The notes: generated by a model not told the origin, from the sequence alone. 64,000 bases of DNA from Rubricoccus sp038746605 (GCA_038746605.1 JBCDKM010000007.1:124001-188000); one strand, 5' to 3'. Positions 1 to 9,411 are shown, counted from the stretch's first letter. Made by a program: numbers and translations.

Positions 1-8
1 GTGCTGAG

Positions 9-704
9 ATGAACGATCCTGTTGACAGCCTCCGCCAGATTGCACGTGCGCTCGGTCCGCTTCTGAACGAGGTCGTGTTTGTCGGAGGTGCTGCGGCTCC
101 CCTCGTGATTTCGGACCCCGGCTCGGAGGGCATCCGTCCCACGGACGACATCGATGTGATCGTTGAGGCAGAGTCTCGCGTGGACTATGCAAGGTTGGAG
201 GCAAGGCTCCGTAGCCTCGGGTTCCGGCACGATACCTCAGAAGGGGCGCCGATCTGCCGCTTCGTTTACGATAGCATCCCCGTGGATGTAATGCCGACAA
301 ACCCGGAGGTTCTCGGCTTCAGCAACCGCTGGTACCCGTACGCCCTCGCATCGAAGCAGCGTGTCTCTCTTCCCGGTGGACCCGAGGTGCGCGTTGCCAA
401 CCCCGTCGCGTTCATCGCTACCAAGCTGGAGGCATTCCAGAGTCCTGGCCGTGAACATGCGGGTGACGTGCTGGCGAGCCGCGACCTCGAAGACATCGTC
501 ACCGTTCTCGATGGAAGTCCATCGTTCGCTGAGGCGTTCGCGGGTGCGCCGGACGACGTGCGGGCCTACCTCCGTAAGTCGTTCGCGGCCCTCCTCGAAG
601 ATGAGACGTTCATCGTCAGCGTCGAGGGCCTTGTCCCGCCTGGCCCAACGCGGGTCGAGCGAGCGAGACGGCTGATCGTTCTCCTGCGCGAACTGGTGAC
701 CTGA
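9..704 (+). CDS. AbiEii/AbiGii-type nucleotidyltransferase
   Basis: A 231-residue protein with the layout of the AbiEii-type nucleotidyltransferase family (toxin halves of type IV toxin-antitoxin or abortive-infection pairs, and solitary relatives). The GG of the nucleotide-binding turn is at residues 26-27, the metal-binding aspartates lie in DDIDV (46-50), a further Asp in IPVDVMP (90-96), and the family-typical Lys plus Asp pair follows in ATKLEAF (137-143) and SRDLEDI (157-163). No membrane segment is present. The start ATG overlaps a TGA that may end an upstream gene outside the window (ATGA arrangement), so a partner antitoxin or helix-turn-helix gene could lie just upstream and cannot be seen. 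Family placement is fairly secure; a toxin role is not shown. Confidence 0.75.
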   Translation: MNDPVDSLRQIARALGPLLNEVVFVGGAAAPLVISDPGSEGIRPTDDIDVIVEAESRVDYARLEARLRSLGFRHDTSEGAPICRFVYDSIPVDVMPTNPEVLGFSNRWYPYALASKQRVSLPGGPEVRVANPVAFIATKLEAFQSPGREHAGDVLASRDLEDIVTVLDGSPSFAEAFAGAPDDVRAYLRKSFAALLEDETFIVSVEGLVPPGPTRVERARRLIVLLRELVT

Positions 705-753
705 CCCTGCCCGCCTCGGCGCGCCCACGGGAGCCCCAAGACGGGCAGGGTCA
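702..753. terminator. Hairpin holding both stop codons of convergent genes
   Basis: TGACCCTGCCCG pairs with CGGGCAGGGTCA. The outer TGA/TCA pair is the stop codon of each gene. The right arm of the CCGCCTCGG palindrome is decayed here. Confidence 0.7.
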
Positions 754-2205
754 GTCCGTGGGCGCGGTCCAGGCGGCGGTGGCGTCCTGGACGTAGGCCG
801 CGATGGTCTCGGCGGGGATGCGGTCCTGAACCATCGTGTCGCGGGAGCGGATGGTGACGGTGCCGTCCTCCAGCGTCTGGCCATCCACGGTGACCGCGAA
901 CGGCGTCCCGATCTCGTCCTGGCGGCGGTAGCGGCGCCCGACGGCGCCCTTCTCGTCGTAGAAGACGTTGTGCCCCCCGCGAAGGTCGGCGGCGATGGCC
1001 TTGGCGCGGTCGTCCATGCCGTCCTTGCGGACGAGCGGGAAGACGGCCACCTGGTACGGCGCGATGCTGGGATGGAAGCGGAGGACAGAGCGTTTCTCGG
1101 TCTTGCCCTCCTTCGCGGTGGGTACCTCCTCCTCGTGGAAGGCGTCGCAGAGGAGCATGAGGATGGTGCGGTCCAAGCCGACGGAGGTCTCGACGACGTA
1201 GGGGATGTAGCGCTCCTTGGTCTGCGGGTCGAAGTACTCCTGCTTCTTGCCGCTGAATTCCTGGTGGCGGCTCAGGTCATAGTCCGTCCGGGAGTGGATG
1301 CCCTCGATCTCCTGCCAGCCGAAGGGGTACTCGTACTGCACGTCCTTGGCGGCGTCGGCGTAGTGGGCCAGCTTCTCATGGTCGTGCCAGCGAAGGCGGG
1401 ACGGGCGCACGCCGTTCCATTTGTGCCAGTTCATGCGCTTCTCGGCCCACGCCTCGTAGTGCTCCATCTGGCTGCCGGGCGCGACGAAGTACTGCATCTC
1501 CATCTGCTCGAACTCGCGCATGCGGAAGATGAACTGCCGCGCGACGACCTCGTTGCGGAAGGCTTTGCCGATCTGCGCGATGCCGAAGGGGACCTGCTGG
1601 CGTGAGGTCTGCTGGACGTTGCCGAAGTGGACGAAAATGCCCTGAGCGGTCTCGGGGCGGAGGTAGATCGAGTCCCCGTCTACGGCGCCGACCTTGGTCT
1701 CGAACATGAGGTTGAACTGGCGCACGTCGGTCCAGTCGAACGCGCCGGACTCCGGGGCGCGGATCTCCTCCTGCATGATGACCTCGTAGAGGGCCGTGCT
1801 CGGGTCGTCCGCGTTGAGCGCGGCCACCAGCAGACCGTGGACGCGCTCAGCCTCGGCGGTCTTCTTTTTCTTCCCCAGCTTCGCGATGTGGCCCTCGATG
1901 AGCTGATCGGCGCGGTAGCGCTTCTTCGACTGCTTGTCGTCGATCATCGGGTCGTTGAAGGCGTCCACGTGGCCGCTCGCCTTCCAGACCGTGGGGTGCA
2001 TGAGGATGGCGGCGTCCAGCCCGACGACGTCCTCGTGCTCGTAGACCATCGCGCGCCACCACCGCTCGCGGACGTTCCGCTTGAGCTCCACGCCGAGGGG
2101 GCCGTAGTCGTAAACGGCGCCGAGGCCGCCGTAGATCTCGGAGGAGGGGAAGAGGAAGCCGCGCCGTTTGGCGAGGGAGGTGATGGTGTCGAGCGTGGCG
2201 GCCAT
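751..2205 (-). CDS. glyS: Glycyl-tRNA synthetase (class II, alpha2 type)
   Basis: Charges tRNA-Gly in the cytoplasm. The 484-residue length fits the homodimeric eukaryote/Bacillus-type enzyme, not the alpha2beta2 form. The amino end carries GLGAVYDYGPLG (about 28-39), the motif 2 region has RPETAQG (183-189) and FRNEV (216-220) followed by REFEQMEMQYF (230-240), and motif 3 is seen as SVGLDRTILMLL near residue 375. A Lys-rich stretch (KLGKKKKTAEAE, about 109-120) lies in the insertion after motif 1. I chose the ATG at 2205 because it is the only Met that gives a family-like amino end; the longer open frame upstream is compositional. The gene converges on the nucleotidyltransferase gene, with both stop codons lying in one hairpin. 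Confidence 0.95.
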   Translation of the reverse strand: MAATLDTITSLAKRRGFLFPSSEIYGGLGAVYDYGPLGVELKRNVRERWWRAMVYEHEDVVGLDAAILMHPTVWKASGHVDAFNDPMIDDKQSKKRYRADQLIEGHIAKLGKKKKTAEAERVHGLLVAALNADDPSTALYEVIMQEEIRAPESGAFDWTDVRQFNLMFETKVGAVDGDSIYLRPETAQGIFVHFGNVQQTSRQQVPFGIAQIGKAFRNEVVARQFIFRMREFEQMEMQYFVAPGSQMEHYEAWAEKRMNWHKWNGVRPSRLRWHDHEKLAHYADAAKDVQYEYPFGWQEIEGIHSRTDYDLSRHQEFSGKKQEYFDPQTKERYIPYVVETSVGLDRTILMLLCDAFHEEEVPTAKEGKTEKRSVLRFHPSIAPYQVAVFPLVRKDGMDDRAKAIAADLRGGHNVFYDEKGAVGRRYRRQDEIGTPFAVTVDGQTLEDGTVTIRSRDTMVQDRIPAETIAAYVQDATAAWTAPTD

Positions 2206-2297
2206 GGCGGTGCCGGGTGAGGAGCGGGGCGCGCAAGATCGCGCGGGAACGGGGGGCGGGTGCGAACGCGCGGGGAAACCTCGCGCTGAGTGTGCCT

Positions 2298-2313
2298 GCC
2301 TCGGTGCCGAGGC
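2298..2313. repeat. CCGCCTCGG palindrome, 2-base loop
   Basis: GCCTCGG TG CCGAGGC lies downstream of the receptor-like gene and upstream of glyS. Confidence 0.75.
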
Positions 2314-2324
2314 GAGGGGAGTCG

Positions 2325-4427
2325 TTACTCCGTGAACGCCCAGAAGACGCCGAACCGCAGGTGTCGCCCGGGCAGCGGCTCGCCCTGGACGGTCCTCGCG
2401 CCGTCGTAGACGAGCCCGGAGAAGACATTGGCCCAGGTCACGGCGACCGTCGCGCGGGTGCCGAAGGTGACGCGGGCGTCGAGGTCCAGCAGAGCACGGG
2501 CGGGGAGGCGGGGCGCGTCCGTGCGGGCGAGCGCAAGGAGGCCAGTGGCAGGGTGCACGCGGACGCCTCGAAAGGCCGTCCAGCCGCGTACCGTCGCGCC
2601 GAGGTCCAGCGCGGCGGTGCCGGTGCCGACCCGGGTAGCGCGGACGCCGAGGCGGGCGGAGCCGTGGAGCGCGGGCAGCGCCTCGGCCATCCGGCCGCTC
2701 AGGGAGAGGCCGAGCGAGTCGCTTGCACCGGGCCACGCCGTGGCGGTCACGGAGGAGCGCGCGTAGAGTCCGGCCTCGGTGCCCTCGCGCCAGGTGAGGG
2801 TCGTCTGCGCGCCGATCTGCGAGACGGCGTCGCGGCTGTGGCTGTAGCGGAAGACGACGGTGTCTAGCCCTGTGGTCTCCACGTTCAACTCCTCGACAAG
2901 CCGATAGGCGCCGAGGTAGACCTTCGCGAAGGGCCGTACGCCGAACCGCAGGTCGCCTGCGCGCGCCCTCGCGCTGATCTCCGCTGCGATGATCTGCTCT
3001 GGCTCATCCCGGTCCGCTGTGCCGATGCTCGTGCCTGCCGCAACCGAGGGGGCGGGGAAGAACCCGGCATCTTCGATCCGTCCGGGCACGACGCCAGTCC
3101 AGGAAAGGGCGCCGCTGAGGAGGCCCGCCTCGGCGCGGACGGCGAGTGCTGGGCCGATGGTAGAGCCGACGACGTGTCCCCCGAGTGTGGCAGCGAGGCG
3201 GGCGGGGCCGAGGGTGAGGGTGTCCGCGAGCGCAGCGTGCGCCTGGAGGCGGTCGCTGGCGTTGCGGAGCGGCGTGCGGGCGCCCCACGGCTCGTCCTCG
3301 TAGCCGACATGGGCGCGGAGCGTGGGGCCTCGGCCGAGTCGTTGCGAGAGTCCGGCGGCGTAGCGGTTGCCGGAGAGCGCGAGCGTGTCGGGAGTGGGCA
3401 CGGCGAAGCTGGCGCCGGGGGAGTAGCGCGAAGTCTGGCGGGTCCACGATGCCCAGAGCGCGAGGGGATGCGCGGAGACGAGGGGGGCGCGGAGAGTCGC
3501 GGCGAGTTCGTTGCGAAGGGTGCGGCGCTCGGCGCTCGGATCGAGGACGCTCGCGCGGAAGGGATCGAAGAAGGCGCCATCATCTAGCACGCCACGACGG
3601 GCGCCCTCGGTGCGTTCGGCGTAGTGCTCGGTGATCTCGGCGCCCCAGCGAGGCGTGGCGAGGGCGAGCCGCGCGAGGACGTGGGTGTGGCGCAGCCTCG
3701 CGCCGGAGACAGCCCCGTCGGACTGCCGGCTGCCGACGTGAAAGGTGGCGGTGAAGCGCGCCTTCTCGCCGCCGAGGCGCCACGGTGCACGATGTGTCTG
3801 CGCGTGCGTCCCGGCGATGGTCTGGATGCCGAGGCGTCCGGTGTGGAACCGGAGTTCGGTGACGGGCACGCGCTCGCGGAAGGGCCGGAGCGCCGCGCCT
3901 ACGCCGATGGGTGCGCCCACCTCGGCGTCTTGGAGGACGAGGCGGTCCGTGGCCTCCCACGGGACGAGGTCCAGGCGCGGGGTGCCGGTGAAGAGGTCGC
4001 TCAGCGGGCGACCGTCCAGCGTGACGGCGGCGCGTGTGGGCGCGAGGCCGTCGAAGGAGAGACCCGCGAGGCGACCCGGCGCTCCGAGGCCATACGCGAA
4101 GAGAGAGAGTCCGTCGGCTCGCGCGAGGAGGTCGCCGAGATCCAGCGCGGGCGTGACGGCGGGCACGGGGCTCGCCGCGCGCCCCGAGGCGGGCACACTC
4201 GGCGCGATGAGGGTGCTATCACCGGCGGTGGTGTCGCGGAGTGCGAGCGTCTCGGGGGCTTCCGGTGCGGCGACGCTCGTGGAGTCTTGCGCGTGACTTG
4301 CTGGACCTGTCGTGAGGAGGAGGAGGAGCGCCAGTGCAGCGAAGGCCAGGTGCGTGAACGAGGGACGCCGTCCCTCTCCTGAGGGGAGAGGACACCTCCT
4401 GAGAACCGTCCCGCCTAGCCGGTTCAC
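2325..4427 (-). CDS. TonB-dependent-receptor-like outer membrane protein
   Basis: About 700 residues. A hydrophobic segment near residues 28-42 ending in ASHAQ looks like a signal peptide with an unusually long, Arg-rich amino end. A plug-like stretch follows (LDGRPLSDLF, then LDLVPWEATDRLVLQDA, about residues 135-170), and the rest is a long run of alternating, Arg/Ala-rich beta strands typical of an outer membrane barrel, ending in FGVFWAFTE. I infer a TonB-gated or related barrel; no carboxypeptidase-like domain and no clear substrate clue are present. The GTG start overlaps the TGA of the deoxynucleoside kinase gene (GTGA), so the two are probably co-translated. The region around the start holds a small CTCTCC/GGAGAG inverted repeat (about 4373-4390). 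Confidence 0.6.
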   Translation of the reverse strand: MNRLGGTVLRRCPLPSGEGRRPSFTHLAFAALALLLLLTTGPASHAQDSTSVAAPEAPETLALRDTTAGDSTLIAPSVPASGRAASPVPAVTPALDLGDLLARADGLSLFAYGLGAPGRLAGLSFDGLAPTRAAVTLDGRPLSDLFTGTPRLDLVPWEATDRLVLQDAEVGAPIGVGAALRPFRERVPVTELRFHTGRLGIQTIAGTHAQTHRAPWRLGGEKARFTATFHVGSRQSDGAVSGARLRHTHVLARLALATPRWGAEITEHYAERTEGARRGVLDDGAFFDPFRASVLDPSAERRTLRNELAATLRAPLVSAHPLALWASWTRQTSRYSPGASFAVPTPDTLALSGNRYAAGLSQRLGRGPTLRAHVGYEDEPWGARTPLRNASDRLQAHAALADTLTLGPARLAATLGGHVVGSTIGPALAVRAEAGLLSGALSWTGVVPGRIEDAGFFPAPSVAAGTSIGTADRDEPEQIIAAEISARARAGDLRFGVRPFAKVYLGAYRLVEELNVETTGLDTVVFRYSHSRDAVSQIGAQTTLTWREGTEAGLYARSSVTATAWPGASDSLGLSLSGRMAEALPALHGSARLGVRATRVGTGTAALDLGATVRGWTAFRGVRVHPATGLLALARTDAPRLPARALLDLDARVTFGTRATVAVTWANVFSGLVYDGARTVQGEPLPGRHLRFGVFWAFTE

Positions 4428-5131
4428 CCCTCGACGGGTGCGGAGCGCTCCGGGAAGAGGCCGTAGAGGCGGCTCTCCACGCGGCTCAGGATCTCGAAGC
4501 GGTCTTCGGGCTCGCCCACGAAGTCCAACTCGTCCGTCTCAATGACCATCTTGGGATGTGGGTATCGCTCGATCCAGTCCTCGTAGAGTCCGTTGAGACG
4601 CTCCAGGTAGTCCAGGCGGATGCCGGTCTCGAAGTCCCGCCCCCGGCTCTGGATCTGGCGGACGAGCGTGGGGACGCTCGCGCGGAGATAGACGAGCAGG
4701 TCCGGCGGGCGGAGGTACGCCGTCATGATGGCGAAGAGAGCCGCGTAGTTCTCATAATCGCGGCTGTCCATGAGGCCCATGTTGTGGAGGTTGCGCGCGA
4801 AGATCTCCACGTCCTCGTAGATGCTGCGGTCCTGGACCACGGACTGCGGCGCGCGCTCGATCTCTTTCTGGTGGCGGAAGCGGCTGGAGAGGAAGTAGAC
4901 CTGGAGGTTGAAGCTCCATCGCGGCATGTCCGCGTAGAAGTCCGAGAGGTAGGGGTTGTCGTCCACGCTCTCGAAGAAGGGCTCCCAACCGAAGTACTCC
5001 GCGAGGATGCGCGTCAGCGAGCTTTTGCCCGCTCCGATGTTGCCCGCGACGGCGACGTAGAGCTTGCGCCGGCCCTGGTCGTCGGTGAGGGGGGCGGGGT
5101 CGTCAGCGCGAAGGTCGAGGGGGAGCTGCAT
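4424..5131 (-). CDS. Deoxynucleoside kinase
   Basis: A cytoplasmic salvage enzyme that phosphorylates deoxynucleosides (dNK/dGK/dCK family). The P-loop is GNIGAGKSS (residues 30-38), the ERS-equivalent motif appears as DRSIYED (101-107), the FESVDDNPYL stretch (53-62) matches the substrate-site region, and a lid-type QSRGRDFE lies at 161-168. The 235-residue length is normal for the bacterial family. The ATG at 5131 is the first Met giving a family-like amino end. Substrate (dA, dG or mixed) cannot be decided by eye. It leads a two-gene unit with the downstream receptor-like gene. Confidence 0.88.
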   Translation of the reverse strand: MQLPLDLRADDPAPLTDDQGRRKLYVAVAGNIGAGKSSLTRILAEYFGWEPFFESVDDNPYLSDFYADMPRWSFNLQVYFLSSRFRHQKEIERAPQSVVQDRSIYEDVEIFARNLHNMGLMDSRDYENYAALFAIMTAYLRPPDLLVYLRASVPTLVRQIQSRGRDFETGIRLDYLERLNGLYEDWIERYPHPKMVIETDELDFVGEPEDRFEILSRVESRLYGLFPERSAPVEG

Positions 5132-5284
5132 GTGGCGGCGGAGGCGTCGGCGCGAAGATACCCGAGGGCGGGGTCGGGGCTCCCGGGCTGACCCTAAGCG
5201 TGGGCGAAGACACGTCGAGCGTGCCCGCCTCGGGGCGGCGCTGGAACACGAGACGGAAGCCCGCGCGGGTTCGGGCTGAGATCC

Positions 5285-5292
5285 TAGCTTGC
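5285..5292 (+). promoter_or_regulatory. -7-like box
   Basis: TAGCTTGC, 20 bases before the ATG of the acidic-linker protein gene. No clear TTG. Confidence 0.35.
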
Positions 5293-5312
5293 CCTGAGCC
5301 CCGCGCCTTCTC

Positions 5313-7127
5313 ATGCTCGACCATCTCTCGGACGCCCTCGCCCGTCTCGCCTTTGCTCGTCTCGCCATCGACCGCGCCCATGCTCGCGTGGATCTGGACG
5401 CGCTCCCTCCACTTCTCGCGCGTGTCCTTCGTCGGCGCCTGGACCGAGAGGCCACCGCTCGTCTGGAAGCCGCCGCTCCCTGGGTGAGTCCCATCCCGGA
5501 CCTGTGGCGTGAGGATGCCCTCCCCGAGGCCCGGTACCCGGCTTCCGCCTGGGCGCCCGCTGTCCGCGAGGCGAGCGCGTGGCTCCTCGGCGCGCTGGTG
5601 CATCCGGCGGACATGCTCGGCGAGGTCGCGCCTGAATCCGGGAGCATGCCCACGCAAGAGGTGTTGGACCGGATGTCCGACTTCGGCGCCTACCCCTACC
5701 TCGGCGAAATCGTGGCGCGGTACGCGGAGAAGAAGGACTTGGAGGGCTACGACCGCGCGACACTCCAGGGCCTCATCGACCGTGTGGACCGGCGGATCGC
5801 CTCCGAACTGGACGTGGAGGGCTGGAAGGCGCTTCTCGGGCCGCTGTACGATGTGGTCGGCGTGTTGCCCGAGGCGCCCGACGGTGTGCCAGGGCGGGTT
5901 CTTGCGGAAGTGTTCGCGGCGCGAGGGCGTCCCGGTTTGGGTGCAGCTTTCATCGAGCACGAGGCGGTGAGCCGAGAGGCACTCCCCGAGCGACTCGCCG
6001 AGGCACTGGCGCCAGAGACCGGCGGAGCGGAGAACGAGCCGGAGGCGGAGACTCCCGATGCCGAAGCACCCGAGGTGGTCTCGGTCGAACCGGCCGAGCC
6101 GCCGCAGAGCGTGCCGGAGGAGGCCGTCGCGGAGGAGGCTGTCATGGAGGAGGCTGTTACGGAGGAGGCTGTCGAGATCACCTCCACGGACGAGCCCTCG
6201 CCTGGCGAGGCGTCCGAGTCTGACCCCGAGGCGGAACCAGCCGACCCGGAACGGACCGATGCCGAGACGACCGACGCGGAGACGACAGGGGACGGGCTGA
6301 CCGGGTCCGAATCCTCCGAAGGAGACGTGCACGCTGAGGTCGCCGCGGATGCTTCCGGCGAGGAACCAGACCCCGAGTCCGCCCGCCTCGGTGAGTTGCT
6401 GGACAGCCCCGGAGCCGTCCCCGAGGCGGACCCCCTCGCGTTGGACGTAGACGCGTCCGGCGACGCCCCGGACGCGCTGGCGGAGACGGACGCACCCGAA
6501 GCAGGGCAGGGGGTGGAGCCCGTGCCACCCGGGCTCGACGCAGAACCGGAAGCAGCGCCGGAGCCAGAGCGATCTTCCGCACCGGAAGCCACCAAGCCCG
6601 ATGCAGAGCCTGACGTGCCCGCTGGAGCTCCGGCAGAGACGCAACCGGGCGCTCTCTCCACGACAGAAGAGCAGACGGACGCGGAGGAACCGCTCTGGGC
6701 TCGCCTCGCACGAGAGCAAGGCCGATACGATCCTCTGGTAGCTCCGGCCGAACCCGCGGCCGACGAGCAACCCCTGTGGCAGCGCTTCACGTCCAAGGAG
6801 GCCCCACCGCAACCCGCACCGGACCCCGCGTCGGCTCCGAAGCCCGCCCCGCCGCCCTCCTACGCGGATGCCAAGGCGGCGGCTCACATCGAAGCTCGTG
6901 TCCTCGGAGAGAGTAGTGAGCAGCGGAGCACGTACGTGAAGCACCTCTTTCGCGGCGACGAGGCGGATTATTACCGCGTCCTCGCGCTCCTAGATGACGC
7001 GGACTCCTGGGCCGCAGCGACCGAGATCATCGGCCGGGAGGTCTTCCGGCGTTACCAGACGCCGATCTACTCCGAGCCTGCCGCCAGTTTCACAGACGCG
7101 GTGGAGCGGTGCTTCGCGAGCGCGTGA
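5313..7127 (+). CDS. Unknown protein with long acidic Pro/Glu linker
   Basis: A 604-residue soluble protein in three parts. The first 230 residues are predicted helical and Leu/Arg/Ala-rich. Residues of about 235-480 form a low-complexity linker of Glu, Pro, Ala, Asp and Ser with runs such as EEAVAEEAVMEEAVTEEAVE. The end, about residues 485-604, is a compact domain including EQPLWQRF, SSEQRSTYVKHLF and an aromatic-rich finish (FRRYQTPIYSEPAASFTD). I do not recognise a named family, although I have an impression that the carboxyl-terminal domain recurs in hypothetical proteins of this lineage. No signal peptide or membrane segment is seen. A TAGCTTGC box lies 20 bases before the ATG. Confidence 0.75.
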   Translation: MLDHLSDALARLAFARLAIDRAHARVDLDALPPLLARVLRRRLDREATARLEAAAPWVSPIPDLWREDALPEARYPASAWAPAVREASAWLLGALVHPADMLGEVAPESGSMPTQEVLDRMSDFGAYPYLGEIVARYAEKKDLEGYDRATLQGLIDRVDRRIASELDVEGWKALLGPLYDVVGVLPEAPDGVPGRVLAEVFAARGRPGLGAAFIEHEAVSREALPERLAEALAPETGGAENEPEAETPDAEAPEVVSVEPAEPPQSVPEEAVAEEAVMEEAVTEEAVEITSTDEPSPGEASESDPEAEPADPERTDAETTDAETTGDGLTGSESSEGDVHAEVAADASGEEPDPESARLGELLDSPGAVPEADPLALDVDASGDAPDALAETDAPEAGQGVEPVPPGLDAEPEAAPEPERSSAPEATKPDAEPDVPAGAPAETQPGALSTTEEQTDAEEPLWARLAREQGRYDPLVAPAEPAADEQPLWQRFTSKEAPPQPAPDPASAPKPAPPPSYADAKAAAHIEARVLGESSEQRSTYVKHLFRGDEADYYRVLALLDDADSWAAATEIIGREVFRRYQTPIYSEPAASFTDAVERCFASA

Positions 7128-7138
7128 GAGGGCGGGGC

Positions 7139-7146
7139 TAGCTTCC
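7139..7146 (+). promoter_or_regulatory. -7-like box before pccB
   Basis: TAGCTTCC, 22 bases before the pccB ATG, fits TAnnTT. No clear TTG upstream. Confidence 0.3.
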
Positions 7147-7168
7147 CGCCCCTCTCCCCGCCTCCGCG

Positions 7169-8737
7169 ATGAGCGACCAGCCCTCCGACACCACCACAGA
7201 CCTCTTCGCCGACCTCGACCAGCGCCGCGCCGAGGCGCGCGCAGGCGGCGGTGAGGCCCGCATCGAACGGCAGCACGAGAAGGGCAAGCTGACCGCCCGG
7301 GAACGGCTCGATATTCTCCTCGATCCCGGCTCGTTTCAGGAGATCGGCCCGTTCGTGCGGCACCAGGCGAGCGGCTTCGGCCTCGAAACCAACCGCCCCT
7401 ACGGCGACGGCGTCGTGACTGGGTGGGGCGCCGTCGATGGTCGGCTGGTGTACGTCTACTCCCAGGACTTCACCGTCTTCGGCGGATCGCTCGGGCTGGC
7501 CCACGCGCGCAAAATCGTGCAGCTGATGCAGCTCGCGATGGAGAACGGCGCGCCGGTCATCGGCCTTAACGACAGTGGTGGGGCGCGCATCCAGGAGGGT
7601 GTGGCGGCGCTCGGCGGCTACGCGGACCTGTTCCTGCAAAACACCCTCGCGAGCGGCGTCGTGCCGCAGATCTCGGCCATCCTCGGGCCGTGCGCGGGCG
7701 GCGCGGTCTACAGCCCGGCCATCACGGACTTCACCTTCATGGCGCGAGGCACGAGCTACATGTTCGTGACCGGTCCAAACGTGGTCAAGACGGTCACGAA
7801 CGAGGTCGTGACGCAGGAGGAACTGGGCGGTGCGGACACGCACGCGAGCCGCTCCGGCGTGTGCCACAACGCGTTCCCGAACGAAGCGGCGCTGCTGCTC
7901 GGCATCCGCGAGCTGCTCGGCTACCTCCCGTCCAACTGTGAGGACCCCGCCCCGCGCGTCGCGACGAGCGACCCCGCTGACCGGTCCGACGCCTCGCTCG
8001 ACACGATCATCCCCGACTCACCGAGCACGCCGTACGACATCAAAGAAGTCATCGCGAGCGTGGTGGACGACCGCCAGTTCTTCGAGATCCACCCCGACTT
8101 TGCGGAGAACATCGTCGTCGGGTTTGCCCGCCTCGGGGGCCGGAGCGTGGGGGTCGTGGCGAACCAGCCCGCTGTGCTGGCGGGCGTGCTGGACATCGAC
8201 GCGAGCGTCAAGGGCGCGCGATTCGTCCGCTTCTGCGACGCGTTCAACATCCCGCTCGTCGTCTTCGAGGACGTGCCCGGCTTCATGCCCGGCACGGACC
8301 AGGAGTGGAACGGCATCATCCGCCACGGCGCGAAGCTGCTCTACGCCTTCTGCGAGGCCACCGTCCCGAAGGTCACGGTCATCACACGCAAGGCCTACGG
8401 TGGCGCCTACGATGTGATGAACTCGAAGCACATCCGCGCCGACCTCAACCTCGCGTGGCCCACCGCCGAGATCGCGGTCATGGGGCCGAAGGGCGCCGTC
8501 GAGATCATCCGCCGTCGCGAGATCGCCGAGGCGGACGACCCCGCCGCTGCCGAGGCTGCCTTCACCGAGGAGTACCGCCAGCGTTTCGCCAACCCGTATG
8601 TCGCCGCCGAGCGCGGCTACGTAGACGACGTGATCCGCCCCAGCGAGACGCGCCGCACCCTCATCCGTGCGCTGGACATGCTCCAGAACAAGGTGCAGCA
8701 CCTCCCGAAGAAGAAGCACGGCAACCTGCCCCTGTAG
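7169..8737 (+). CDS. pccB: Acyl-CoA (propionyl-CoA) carboxylase beta subunit
   Basis: The carboxyltransferase half of a biotin-dependent acyl-CoA carboxylase, moving carboxyl from biotin to propionyl-CoA or a similar acyl-CoA in the cytoplasm. It is 522 residues, the usual length. Seen are KLTARERLDILLDPGSF, the acyl-CoA site region NDSGGARIQEGV and ILGPCAGGAVYSPA in the first half, and PGFMPGTDQEW with the YGGAYDVM stretch in the second crotonase-like half. The biotin carboxylase and biotin carrier subunits are not in the window. A TAGCTTCC box lies 22 bases before the ATG. The substrate is assigned by resemblance only. Confidence 0.9.
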   Translation: MSDQPSDTTTDLFADLDQRRAEARAGGGEARIERQHEKGKLTARERLDILLDPGSFQEIGPFVRHQASGFGLETNRPYGDGVVTGWGAVDGRLVYVYSQDFTVFGGSLGLAHARKIVQLMQLAMENGAPVIGLNDSGGARIQEGVAALGGYADLFLQNTLASGVVPQISAILGPCAGGAVYSPAITDFTFMARGTSYMFVTGPNVVKTVTNEVVTQEELGGADTHASRSGVCHNAFPNEAALLLGIRELLGYLPSNCEDPAPRVATSDPADRSDASLDTIIPDSPSTPYDIKEVIASVVDDRQFFEIHPDFAENIVVGFARLGGRSVGVVANQPAVLAGVLDIDASVKGARFVRFCDAFNIPLVVFEDVPGFMPGTDQEWNGIIRHGAKLLYAFCEATVPKVTVITRKAYGGAYDVMNSKHIRADLNLAWPTAEIAVMGPKGAVEIIRRREIAEADDPAAAEAAFTEEYRQRFANPYVAAERGYVDDVIRPSETRRTLIRALDMLQNKVQHLPKKKHGNLPL

Positions 8738-8751
8738 GCTCGCCGAGATCC

Positions 8752-9411
8752 ATGCCAGACCTCCGGCTTCCTCTCAGCGTACGAGCGGCCCTGGCTGTCT
8801 CCCTCGCGATGCTCGTGGCTACTGGAGCCGCGCGAAGCCAGCCGGTCGGGGCGACAGCGGACGACGGGCGCCGGGTCCTGCTGTTCGAGGACGGCCTTTG
8901 GGCCGACACCGCGTCGGTCTACCTCGGTCTCCGCGACGGGCGGCGGATCGAGAGCGCGACAGGCAGCTTCGCGGTGTACGTGACCGATGCCTGGAACGTC
9001 CGCGAGCCGACGGGCGAGATGCTGCAGGGAGAGATCGTGTTCGTCCACGAGACCGACAGTACCTACCTCTCGCCTGTGTTCGTGCCCGAACGAGAGAGCG
9101 AGCAGGGTCTGGTGCCAGCGGATTTGGTCAACCAATCGGTCGCGGAACTGGCCCCGGGGCCGGAGCACGGGCTGGTGGCGAAGCCGCTCACGGTCGGCGT
9201 GGTCGACGGGCGCCGTGTCTTCTCTCGCCGCGTGGTGTCCAGTGACGGCTCGGGGTTCGCTACGATGCAGATCTCTGCCATCGAAGCTGACGGGGGAGTC
9301 CTCCTCGTCATCGGTGCCTTCCTGCCCCATGCGGGCGACGCAAACCTGATGGCGCTGCTGCGAAGCATCGAGATCGTGGAGGCATCAGGGATCGGCCGTC
9401 CAGAGCGCTGA
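8752..9411 (+). CDS. Exported protein of unknown function
   Basis: A 219-residue protein beginning with a signal peptide (hydrophobic core SVRAALAVSLAMLVATGAA, then ARSQP). The mature part contains no motif I recognise; it reads as a mixed beta protein with the repeated theme of a value or strength test (FEDGLWADT, VYVTDAWNVREPTGE). The ATG at 8752 sits 14 bases after the carboxylase stop, so the two genes may share a transcript. The much longer open frame upstream of this ATG is a shadow of pccB and was not used. Confidence 0.7.
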   Translation: MPDLRLPLSVRAALAVSLAMLVATGAARSQPVGATADDGRRVLLFEDGLWADTASVYLGLRDGRRIESATGSFAVYVTDAWNVREPTGEMLQGEIVFVHETDSTYLSPVFVPERESEQGLVPADLVNQSVAELAPGPEHGLVAKPLTVGVVDGRRVFSRRVVSSDGSGFATMQISAIEADGGVLLVIGAFLPHAGDANLMALLRSIEIVEASGIGRPER

